From Phycisphaerae bacterium (GTDB taxonomy: Bacteria; Planctomycetota; Phycisphaerae; UBA1845; JAFGLZ01), in assembly GCA_016927755.1 (NCBI GenBank), contig JAFGLZ010000017.1, positions 1 through 49,030 on the forward strand: a stretch of 49,030 nt of DNA, read 5' to 3'. Both the position numbers and the translations under genes were made by a program. Positions 27,657-34,576 of the stretch are shown here, piece after piece. Under the pieces are notes generated by a model. It did not search any database. It had not been told where the DNA came from and saw nothing but the letters and a program-made list of their open reading frames with translations. The stretch's first letter is position 1. Every line of letters starts with the position of its first letter.

Positions 27657-29642
27657 ATGATACTCTGCCAACACGAGGGCGCGCACCTACCGGGCTACGT
27701 CACACAGACCCCGACCATCGTTGCGGGCAGCGACGGCGATGGGCTGTCTGACGGCGTCAACGACACAAACGGGCCGGGCATCCGCCGGATTTCCGGCAAC
27801 GGCTACATCGACAGAGCTTACGACGGGGCCGAGACCCGACTCTACTTGAACGGCGCATCCGCTGGTGCGACGTTCGAGCGTGGGTCCACGCGGTTCCAGG
27901 TCAAGTTCACGCGTATCTCTTCGGGCATCGTCGCCTTCGACGGGAGCACCGAGCACATCAGTTGTTCAACCGCAACCGGTCCAGGTTACGAGCACGCCTT
28001 CCGGTTTAAGCGGTTCAATCCGGACGGCAGCGAGACCATCGTTGCCGAGCTGCGGCTGACGGGCTACGGCGAATCGGCGCGCTGGACGCTCACGGCCGGC
28101 GAGCATGCTGAAGGCGGTGCGTCGAAGTGGCGCACGCCAGAAGCCGTCGCGAACTGGATGCGATGTAAGTCAACTTTGATCCTCAATCTGAGCACGGGCA
28201 GACTGCTGGTGGTGCAGAGCGGGCTCTACGGCGGCTGGTGTCTACGCCCCCTGACGCGGCATGACGCAAGCCTAATCGGCCATTGCGACGAGCCGTTTTG
28301 GCAGACCGGCGACGAGGACGAAGTGGACGGCACGATTCCGCTCAACTCGCGGTGCGTCGATGCGTTCGAGTGGCTCGTGCAAGACCCCGTCCAGGGCTCG
28401 GGGTTGGACTCGTCTTTGCAACACGACTCAATTCCTGCTTGTGCGATCGTGGCGGGCGATCCGATCACGGTACTTGGCGATGCCGGCGCGCTGTACATCG
28501 GCTATCTGTCGCGAGCCCTCGGACTGCCCGAGGGGTTCATTTTGGCCACGGGTCCGGCCGAAGTGGCGGCAGCGCCGTTGTCTGTCCCCAGCATCGGAAC
28601 GGCGCTCTGCGCGCCATACGATGATACGCTCGTCTGTGGCCGTTCACTGACCGACCCGCTCGGCTCATTGACGGGCTTCCTCGGGGTGGGGCTCAGGCGA
28701 TTCCTGATCGGTGTGGGCGCACAGGACATCAGGCAGACGGGATTCTTGAGCGACATCGTGACCGTCTCGAAAACGACGGGCGGCACGGCGACTATGGAGA
28801 TCACGAGCGAGGCCGTTGTCGTGACGCTGGACGGCACGCCCACGACGTTGACGTTCGAGGCTTACCCGACCATTCAGGCCATCCTGACAAAGCTCGGGAC
28901 GACGGGCAGCGGTGAATTGGCCTGCACGATCACGGAGCTGCTGTCCTCGCAGTCAGCGCACGCGGCGTATCCATCGGCCAGCCTGATCCCCATGGAAGCG
29001 TCGGACATCGCCAACACTCCAGTCACCGTGCAGACCCGAGACCGCGCCGCGCTGGTCACGATGAAGCAAGCCTTGTCGGGCGTGGTCGGCCGGATCCGCG
29101 CGGCGGGCGGGAGTGCGATCGTATCCACACTCTTGCCACGTGGGTCGGCGGGTACCTACGCGTCGCTGGCCAGGACCGCCAACGCCGTCGCGGACTGCGA
29201 GGAGTTCAACGACTACATCCGCGAGATGGCGGACGCCGGACTCGTGACGCTGCTGGATCTGTGGGACCTGTTCGCGGGCGAGGACGGAATGTACTCGGAC
29301 CCGGCGCTGGCCGCGGCCGGGGTGATACCGCTCCTCACGGCGGACGTTGCGGACTTGCTGTCCACACCGATCAAGACCGCGCTGGCTTCGCTTCCAACCA
29401 CGATCTCTCCGGTGACGCCGACCGCGGCAGGGATTGGCGCGGCCTCAGGTCTCCGTGGGGCCGTGAACATGAGGCCAGTGGCTAATTCGTTCGAGGACGC
29501 GGCCCTGGCGATGCTCAGTATGGTCAAGGGCGACGCGGTGCTCGACGGGCTGACCCTGACGCTCAAGAAACCCAACGGCGAGGATTTTAAGACCTTCACC
29601 GTGGACTCGGTGACGAATCCTAGACAGCGAGTCGGAAGCTGA
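27657..29642 (+). CDS. Large structural-looking protein with degenerate SGNH signature
   Basis: A 661-residue protein starting after AGAAAGGA, with no signal peptide. The N-terminal 250 residues are beta-rich. At 267-271 'AGDPITVLGDAGALYIGYL' resembles block I of SGNH/GDSL hydrolases, but with Pro269 where the nucleophilic Ser of GDSIT would be. A later stretch 'GGSAIVSTLLPRG', 'FNDYIREMADAGLVTLLDL' and 'GMYSDPAL' resembles the closing blocks, with no His after the final Asp. The C-terminus 'VLDGLTLTLKKPNGEDFKTF' followed by 'TVDSVTNP' is like the ends of some phage tail or collar proteins, as I recall them. It may therefore be a particle-associated protein with a dead esterase domain. This is inference from motifs. 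Confidence 0.55.
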   Translation: MILCQHEGAHLPGYVTQTPTIVAGSDGDGLSDGVNDTNGPGIRRISGNGYIDRAYDGAETRLYLNGASAGATFERGSTRFQVKFTRISSGIVAFDGSTEHISCSTATGPGYEHAFRFKRFNPDGSETIVAELRLTGYGESARWTLTAGEHAEGGASKWRTPEAVANWMRCKSTLILNLSTGRLLVVQSGLYGGWCLRPLTRHDASLIGHCDEPFWQTGDEDEVDGTIPLNSRCVDAFEWLVQDPVQGSGLDSSLQHDSIPACAIVAGDPITVLGDAGALYIGYLSRALGLPEGFILATGPAEVAAAPLSVPSIGTALCAPYDDTLVCGRSLTDPLGSLTGFLGVGLRRFLIGVGAQDIRQTGFLSDIVTVSKTTGGTATMEITSEAVVVTLDGTPTTLTFEAYPTIQAILTKLGTTGSGELACTITELLSSQSAHAAYPSASLIPMEASDIANTPVTVQTRDRAALVTMKQALSGVVGRIRAAGGSAIVSTLLPRGSAGTYASLARTANAVADCEEFNDYIREMADAGLVTLLDLWDLFAGEDGMYSDPALAAAGVIPLLTADVADLLSTPIKTALASLPTTISPVTPTAAGIGAASGLRGAVNMRPVANSFEDAALAMLSMVKGDAVLDGLTLTLKKPNGEDFKTFTVDSVTNPRQRVGS

Positions 29643-29690
29643 CCCGCGTGCGGGGGACCTGACGAGCTGCACGAGATTGTGAGGTGAGAC

Positions 29691-29813
29691 TTGTCCAGGG
29701 GCGATCAAGACCTACACATGCGGATCCGCGGGACGTACGACGGCGGGGCGTCTTTCAGTCAGCTCGAACCTTTCACGGACGACAGCGGCACCGCTGGGGA
29801 GGGCGCGGCATGA
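29691..29813 (+). CDS. Possible mini-ORF before the XRE regulator
   Basis: A 40-residue frame from TTG 29691, with AGGTGA upstream, ending in an ATGA overlap with the regulator gene. It reads RGDQDLHMRIRGTYDGGASF and then FTDDSGT. The overlap supports translation, but the length and rare start codon keep this tentative. Confidence 0.3.
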   Translation: MSRGDQDLHMRIRGTYDGGASFSQLEPFTDDSGTAGEGAA

Positions 29814-30175
29814 GGTCCACGAGCTGCACCGACTCGAACATGGGGCCAACCGATCGGCCGGAGCGGACGCGAACGCGATCGCCGGCGGTGTCGCATATCG
29901 CGGGTGATGGCGCCGATGTGGAGCGGACTGGCTTGGCGGAGACGCTTCGGCGAGAGTTGGATGAACGGGATTGGACGCCGGGACAGCTCGCCGCGCGAGC
30001 GGGCCTGCACGTCTCGACGGTCAAGGCGATCCTGAAGGGCGATCGAGAACCCACGGTATCCGAGGCGGTGCGGTTGGCCTCGGCGTTGGGTGGGCGGCGG
30101 GCGCGACATCTGGAGGACTCGGCGGAGCATGACGGGGGAGATCTCCGCGACGTCGGCGATGAGGTCGGATCATGA
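29810..30175 (+). CDS. XRE-family helix-turn-helix regulator
   Basis: A 121-residue protein. The N-terminal 38 residues are polar; the XRE HTH is at about 53-92: 'RRELDERDWTPGQLAARAGL', 'HVSTVKAILKGDREPTVSEA', 'RLASALGG'. GGGGAGGG precedes the ATG. The gene overlaps the next one as ATGA, and a HExxH protein gene follows one gene later. Repressor-protease pairs of this kind (ImmR-ImmA in ICEBs1) keep mobile elements silent until the protease cuts the repressor. By analogy, this protein may be the element repressor. Confidence 0.8.
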   Translation: MRSTSCTDSNMGPTDRPERTRTRSPAVSHIAGDGADVERTGLAETLRRELDERDWTPGQLAARAGLHVSTVKAILKGDREPTVSEAVRLASALGGRRARHLEDSAEHDGGDLRDVGDEVGS

Positions 30176-30402
30176 CGCGGAGCAATGACCAGCGGAGGAA
30201 AGCTCAACGCTTGGACGTGATCAGGCGGGCCGTGCGCTCTCTTTGCCTGCTTTGCGCGGGCGGCGACCGCGAATCGGTTCGAGCCTGCGATTGCCGAGAG
30301 TGCCCGTTGCATGCGGCGCGACCTTGGCAGGATGGGACGGGCCGCTGCAGGCATCCACAACGTCGTCGTGACGCCAAGCCGAGCTGCACGGGGAGTGCGT
30401 GA
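30172..30402 (+). CDS. C4 zinc mini-protein, paralogue 1
   Basis: A 76-residue protein beginning inside the stop of the XRE gene. It contains CLLCAGGDRESVRACDCREC then PLHAAR, that is C-x2-C-x-G-x(n)-C-x4-C-x-L-x-x-x-R. Two more proteins of the element (31066 and 31621) have the same pattern. Such small C4 proteins occur in phage genomes near structural or packaging genes; their role is not known to me. Confidence 0.65.
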   Translation: MTRSNDQRRKAQRLDVIRRAVRSLCLLCAGGDRESVRACDCRECPLHAARPWQDGTGRCRHPQRRRDAKPSCTGSA

Positions 30403-30403
30403 G

Positions 30404-31066
30404 ATGTCCACGCTCGATATCGAGTGGATCGACCTGAAGAGCTATCGGCCCGAGAGTGACCTCGTGATCGCGGTGGGCGAGGACGTAGAGCCGTACCCCT
30501 TGCTCGTGCACTACACCGATGACGATCTGTCCAATCGCGGAACAGCTCGGCGGCTTGCAGAGGCTATCCGAGCGGTCTGGGCTGCGGTTCCATCGACGCT
30601 CATCAAGCCGGCATTTCGTGAGCTGTGGGGCACGCACGGCCCGACATCGTTCGAGCTGGTCGATCGACTATCGGTCGAAATCCGCGGAGAGACATGGCGT
30701 GCGTTGGGGTTGGTGGACCAACTCGGGCAGCGGGCCCGGTTCTCGTCGCCAGACCTTCGCGCAATGCCGGACGAGGTCATCTGTGCGCTGGTCGCCCATG
30801 AATTTGGCCACATCTGGGAGTGGGTCCTGGCTCAGGTCCCCGATGTCCGCGAGAGACTCTCGGCTCTGCAAGGTGAGCGGTCGGCAGGGCGTGGCAGTCA
30901 TCGCGATCAAGAAGCAGAAACCGAAGACTCGCCAGACCCCAGCGAGTCCTTGGAAGACCTGCGACCGCGGCTCGAACAATTGGCGGACGGGTTTGCGGCC
31001 ATCTTGGGCTGGCCCAGACCGATCCTCGATGACTGGAAGAACGGCCGGGGGGTGGTGCTCTTCTGA
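30404..31066 (+). CDS. HExxH metalloprotease-like protein
   Basis: A 220-residue protein with a zinc metallopeptidase motif AHEFGH at His132-Glu133-His136. The downstream 'LEQLADGFAAILGW' (about 190-203) is placed like the third-ligand helix of ImmA/IrrE proteins (E-x-x-A-D/N-x-F-A). A polar, acidic insert (about 155-185) separates them. GGGGAG precedes the ATG. It follows the XRE regulator after one 76-residue gene, so a role as anti-repressor protease is plausible. A different reading is a host-directed protease. Its stop overlaps the next gene as TGATG. Confidence 0.7.
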   Translation: MSTLDIEWIDLKSYRPESDLVIAVGEDVEPYPLLVHYTDDDLSNRGTARRLAEAIRAVWAAVPSTLIKPAFRELWGTHGPTSFELVDRLSVEIRGETWRALGLVDQLGQRARFSSPDLRAMPDEVICALVAHEFGHIWEWVLAQVPDVRERLSALQGERSAGRGSHRDQEAETEDSPDPSESLEDLRPRLEQLADGFAAILGWPRPILDDWKNGRGVVLF

Positions 31067-31347
31067 TGGGCAGACGAGCGAGAGAAGGCGGGGCGGTTGG
31101 TGGCGAGGCGATCGCCACGGAACTGCGGGCGGTCGATCGGTGCCGACGGCCGGCCGTGGGCAAGCGGTTGGCGCGGCTCGAACCGGCGGAGCGGCTGACG
31201 TACTTGCGGGTGGTCAACGGGAAGGCGGCGGCGGGGGCGGCGATCGCGGTCTACTGTCGGAACTGTTGTGGTGGTGGGGACCCGGGCGAGTGTGATGCCG
31301 TCGCTTGTGAGCTGTGGGCTTATCGAATTGGAACGACAGGGAGGTGA
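31066..31347 (+). CDS. C4 zinc mini-protein, paralogue 2
   Basis: A 93-residue protein with 'RLEPAERLTYLRVVNGKAAA', then YCRNCCGGGDPGECDAVACE and LWAYR. The YLRVVxG helix and the C-x2-C...C-x4-C tail are shared with the 134-residue protein at 31621 (EYLRVVCGLASARRAM). It is coupled to the HExxH gene by TGATG. Function unknown; the repeated Cys frame implies a bound zinc. Confidence 0.7.
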   Translation: MGRRAREGGAVGGEAIATELRAVDRCRRPAVGKRLARLEPAERLTYLRVVNGKAAAGAAIAVYCRNCCGGGDPGECDAVACELWAYRIGTTGR

Positions 31348-31351
31348 TGTA

Positions 31352-31558
31352 GTGGTCGAAGGATTCGAGCATGAGATCAAGTGGACAAAGCCCCGCGTGG
31401 GTGGTCCGGAGAAGTTTGGGTCCTGGCGAACCGGACGCGTGAAGTACGGCGGTGAGAGACGAGACACGGCAGGTGATACCGGAGCCGTTGCCCTCACTGC
31501 CGGCGGATCGCCGGGGCAAGCTGGAGGGGCGGGCGAGACGAGATCGGAACCCGGTTGA
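31352..31558 (+). CDS. Possible small ORF between zinc mini-protein genes
   Basis: A 68-residue frame from GTG 31352, with GGGAGGTGA just upstream. The first 33 residues ('EGFEHEIKWTKPRVGGPEKF', 'WRTGRVKYGG') look protein-like, the remainder is Gly-rich. A second frame (GTG 31452 to stop 31604, 'IPEPLPSLPADRRGKLEGRA') looks just as plausible over the second half. One may be real, or a single gene may be frameshifted near 31450. Confidence 0.3.
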   Translation: MVEGFEHEIKWTKPRVGGPEKFGSWRTGRVKYGGERRDTAGDTGAVALTAGGSPGQAGGAGETRSEPG

Positions 31559-31620
31559 TGACGCGGCGTCGCTGCGGGGCCGGGGCATGGAGTCGGAAAC
31601 ATAGACAGGGAGGTCGGACC

Positions 31621-32025
31621 ATGGACGTCGAGCTGTACGGACAGGTGGGTGAGCGGGCCCGTAAGCAGATAGAGGACGCCATGCATGCCATGCCGGCGGA
31701 ACGCCGGGCCGCGGTTGAGAAGGCGGCGGCGGCGGCGGTCCCGGTGATGCACCGGCTGGAGTACCTCCGGGTGGTGTGCGGGCTCGCGTCCGCTCGGCGG
31801 GCCATGTCGGTGTTCTGCTGGCAGTGCTCGGGGTGGAACAAGGACAATCTGACCAACTGCACATCGACGGCCTGTCCGTTCTATGGGTCACGTCCGCTGG
31901 AAGCTCCAACGCCTACTCATTTGGATAGGCGTTTGAACAAAACTCGCACGCAACGGGCCGGGACCGTCCTGGGGGTGCGGAAATTGAGAACGGCCCGTGT
32001 AGGGCCTCCCAGGGGCCTTCTGTGA
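31621..32025 (+). CDS. C4 zinc mini-protein, paralogue 3
   Basis: A 134-residue protein starting after GGGAGG. A helical N-terminal half ('RARKQIEDAMHAMPAERRAA') leads into 'HRLEYLRVVCGLASARRAM', then FCWQCSGWNKDNLTNCTSTA followed by CPFYGSR. It shares the C-x2-C-x-G...C-x4-C-x-L/F pattern with the proteins at 30172 and 31066. The last 30 residues are basic. The gene sits 76 nt upstream of the capsid gene. Confidence 0.7.
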   Translation: MDVELYGQVGERARKQIEDAMHAMPAERRAAVEKAAAAAVPVMHRLEYLRVVCGLASARRAMSVFCWQCSGWNKDNLTNCTSTACPFYGSRPLEAPTPTHLDRRLNKTRTQRAGTVLGVRKLRTARVGPPRGLL

Positions 32026-32101
32026 GATCGTCACGGAGCCTGAATTTCGGCCCGGCCCTGACGCCGGGCGGATTGGCAGTAGCACACAGGAGAGCGGAGA
32101 C

Positions 32102-33340
32102 ATGACAGCGGATGTACCGACAGTCGGAAAGCTGATCGAGGACGCGAGTGATGCGATCGCCCTGGCGGCTGGGGCACGCGGGCTCTACAAGACGGCGGGG
32201 CCCGGCCGGGCCGTCCTTATGGCGAGCGGCGGCGAGGGCGCCCCGCATCCGATCGGCCGGACCGCGAGCCTTCGCGCCCAGGACTGGGCCCGGCGGGGTC
32301 TGGCTGGGATCGGTCGCCACGTGCTCACGGCATTGGGGATCGAGACCGAGCTGGACGACGACGACGTGGTTGGGCTGTTGACGGGTCGATACCGGGCCGC
32401 GGACCTCCTGGACCATACCCCCGTCGCGATGGCGGGGACAGGCGACCTGACGCACATCCTGAAGGCCTCGGCGGAGAAGATCGTGCAAGGCCTGAGCGTA
32501 GAGCAGGACAAGCTCTATGAGCGGATCGCCAGGGGCAAGACCGTGACCACGTTCCACGAGGTCGACCTGACCACGCTCTCGGAAGCCCCCAGACTCCACG
32601 ACCTGGCCGAGGGCGGCGAGATCCGGTACGTGGACTTCAAGGACTCCGGCGAGACGGCCCGCGTGCAGCGATACGCGGTGGGGACGCGGCTGTCGTTCGA
32701 GGCCGTCATGAACTTGGGGGCCGCGGCACTCGCCGACGCGATGGCGTCGCTGGTGGCCAGCGCGTATGCCAAACGAGTGGAGCTGCTCATCGGCTTCCTC
32801 GCGTCCAACCCGGTGATGTCTGATGGGAAGGCCCTGTTTCATGAGGACCGCGGGAACCTGTTGGAGGGGACGGGCGAAGCCGGCCCCCCGACCAGCGTGG
32901 CCGCACACAACGAGGTGGAGCACGCGCTCGAACAGCAGCGAGGCATGCTCGCCGATGAGACGGGCGAGACGCGGCCGCTCGGGCTCAAGTACGCGGGTGT
33001 GCTTGTTCCCTCGGTACTCAAGGGGGTCACGAAGCAATTCCTAGGGTCCGGGTCCGACCCGGCCCAGACAAACCCGCGAGTCGCGAACACCTGGGGCGCG
33101 GGCCGGCTGTGGGTGGAGAGCGACCCCTTACTCGACACGACGAGCGAGACCGCTTGGTACGGTCTGGCCAATCCGCGACTGGGGCACGCTCTGGCCTACC
33201 TGCTCATGCGAGGGTACGAGCTGCCGAGGGTCTACACCGAAGCGGCGTTCGGCACGGGCGACGTCCGATCGGCGGTGGTTGACATTTTCGGTACCGGCCT
33301 GCAAGGCTACCGGGGCATCGTCAAGAACGTTGGGGCGTAA
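32102..33340 (+). CDS. Major capsid protein, Mu gpT/HK97-fold type
   Basis: A 412-residue phage head protein. The C-terminal 200 residues match the Mu gpT-like pattern: 'NPVMSDGKALFHEDRGNLLE', 'NTWGAGRLWVESDPLLDTTS', 'AWYGLANPRLGHALAYLLMR', 'GYELPRVYTEAAFGTGDVRS', 'DIFGTGLQGYRGIVKNVGA'. Residues 75-200 correspond to the delta/linker part that in many phages follows a ClpP-like prohead protease in one fused chain. Here that protease part is absent: only about 45 residues precede the conserved region. GGAGAGCGGAG precedes the ATG. No portal, terminase or protease gene lies in the element, so particles would need helper functions, or the shell is used on its own. Confidence 0.85.
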   Translation: MTADVPTVGKLIEDASDAIALAAGARGLYKTAGPGRAVLMASGGEGAPHPIGRTASLRAQDWARRGLAGIGRHVLTALGIETELDDDDVVGLLTGRYRAADLLDHTPVAMAGTGDLTHILKASAEKIVQGLSVEQDKLYERIARGKTVTTFHEVDLTTLSEAPRLHDLAEGGEIRYVDFKDSGETARVQRYAVGTRLSFEAVMNLGAAALADAMASLVASAYAKRVELLIGFLASNPVMSDGKALFHEDRGNLLEGTGEAGPPTSVAAHNEVEHALEQQRGMLADETGETRPLGLKYAGVLVPSVLKGVTKQFLGSGSDPAQTNPRVANTWGAGRLWVESDPLLDTTSETAWYGLANPRLGHALAYLLMRGYELPRVYTEAAFGTGDVRSAVVDIFGTGLQGYRGIVKNVGA

Positions 33341-33352
33341 GAGGATACGGGC

Positions 33353-33376
33353 CGATGTTGTTGTTTGGCAACATCG
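33353..33376. terminator. Hairpin behind the capsid gene
   Basis: CGATGTTG (33353-33360), 8-nt loop, CAACATCG (33369-33376): a perfect 8-bp stem starting 12 nt after the capsid stop. A second small hairpin, TTGCATTTTGCAA, follows at about 33381-33393. Together they could end the capsid transcript or protect its 3' end. The region is AT-richer than its surroundings. Confidence 0.45.
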
Positions 33377-33417
33377 ACCATTGCATTTTGCAACCATCAG
33401 GGATCGGAGGCAGGGGC

Positions 33418-33588
33418 ATGCGGACGACGATTGTCGAGATGGCGGAGAGGGCGGGGCTCGGCAGCGCCGCCCCCTACGTGCCCCCGGACGTCTGGGACGC
33501 AGTGGCGGAATCGTGCCCGCGGTACGTCGAGCCCGAGGTCATTGTGGGTTACACGGTGTCAACCGAGCGGGTGAGCGGCGGCAACTGA
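33418..33588 (+). CDS. Small element protein, 56 residues
   Basis: GGAGGCAGGGG precedes the ATG. The product reads 'MRTTIVEMAERAGLG' with 'YVPPDVWDAVAESCPRYVEP' and ends '...VSTERVSGGN'. It is followed, in the -1 frame, by the ParB-like fragment. The two may once have been one reading frame. Function unknown. Confidence 0.5.
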   Translation: MRTTIVEMAERAGLGSAAPYVPPDVWDAVAESCPRYVEPEVIVGYTVSTERVSGGN

Positions 33589-33605
33589 CGACGAGCCAGG
33601 CGGCG

Positions 33606-34001
33606 ATGGTGGCGGCCCGGGCCCGCGACTACTACGACGCGATGGCGAAGGAACGGCAGCGACAATCCCCAGGCCGAGGGCAGTCCCAAAAAGGTGTGGA
33701 CAAATGTCCACCCCTTATCGACACCGGCAAGGCCCGCGATCAGGCGGGCAAGGCGATGGGGGTGAGCGGCAAGAGCGTGGACCGGGCATCGGCCGTGCTG
33801 AAGCGGGGCAGCCAGGAGCTCGTTAAGGCCGTGGACGCGGGCAAGGTGAGCGTGGCGCGGGCCTCGCAGTTGACGGACTACTCGCCCGAGATGCAGAGAC
33901 AGGCCGTCGAATGCCTGGCGGAGAAGTCGAAACAGGGACCGAGGATGCTGCAGATGCCGACGAAACCGAGGCAGGAGGATGGGGCCGTCGAGGGCGCATA
34001 G
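33606..34001 (+). CDS. ParB-like C-terminal domain protein (possibly truncated)
   Basis: A 131-residue frame from ATG 33606. 'TSQAAMVAARARDYYD' (with residues just before the ATG), 'ARDQAGKAMGVSGKSVDRAS' and 'QELVKAVDAGKVSVARASQL' match the helical DNA-binding part that follows a ParB/sulfiredoxin-type nuclease domain in many phage and plasmid proteins. The N-terminal ParB domain itself is missing, and the conserved string starts 18-20 nt before the ATG, so the gene looks cut or frameshifted at about 33585. It could still act as a small DNA-binding protein in maintenance of the element. Confidence 0.6.
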   Translation: MVAARARDYYDAMAKERQRQSPGRGQSQKGVDKCPPLIDTGKARDQAGKAMGVSGKSVDRASAVLKRGSQELVKAVDAGKVSVARASQLTDYSPEMQRQAVECLAEKSKQGPRMLQMPTKPRQEDGAVEGA

Positions 34002-34576
34002 GAGAGGCCCGTCGGCACGAGGCCAGCGGGCCTTCCTGGAGGGGAAAAGCACCTGGATCATAGGCCCGTCAACTGGGGTGGTCAACGTGGTGCTCTGGGC
34101 GAGGCTGAAAGAACGGACACGCCCGCGGGTCCTGTGCCGACCCCCACGCAATGCGGAGAAGACGGCTCAGGGTGTGCGCACTTGCCGGTTTCGCCAGGGG
34201 CGGTTGTCGGCTTGGCGGCGGACCCTCGGGCCCTTGTGGCTCACGCGGGGGCGCTCCATGATCGACAAGCGGGCCTGACGCGAACGCGTGAGACGCAACG
34301 GGCGGCGGGCGGATTCCGGTGTAATCTGTGCGGGTTGCTCTGGTGCTGCGGATTTCTGGCTTGACATGGTTGCGGGGTTGTGCGACAAAAAGCGGGTCGA
34401 CCGAGGGATGAGGCCCTCAGCCGACCCTGACCAGAGCCACCGCTTTCGAGGAGCGGCCGCAATGGCTGAGCGAATGATACCGAACCAAGGCCAGCGCGTC
34501 ACCCACAAAGGCGGGTAGTTCGCGCGCGTGCGCGGACCGGTCGGGCGTTTCAGGTCCTCATGAGGAACCAACGCCA
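34002..34576. other. Element stretch without a convincing gene
   Basis: Several open frames cross this 575 nt but none is clearly coding. The best is 34134-34364 from a GTG (76 residues, ending 'GFRCNLCGLLWCCGFLA'), with a Cys-rich tail but no ribosome-binding site. It may contain decayed coding sequence. Confidence 0.4.

Noticed and set aside
33560..33606. Programmed -1 frameshift joining the 56-residue ORF to the ParB-like frame
   Set aside because: There is no X-XXY-YYZ slippery heptamer at the junction and no clear downstream stem, so decay or simple gene overlap is more likely.
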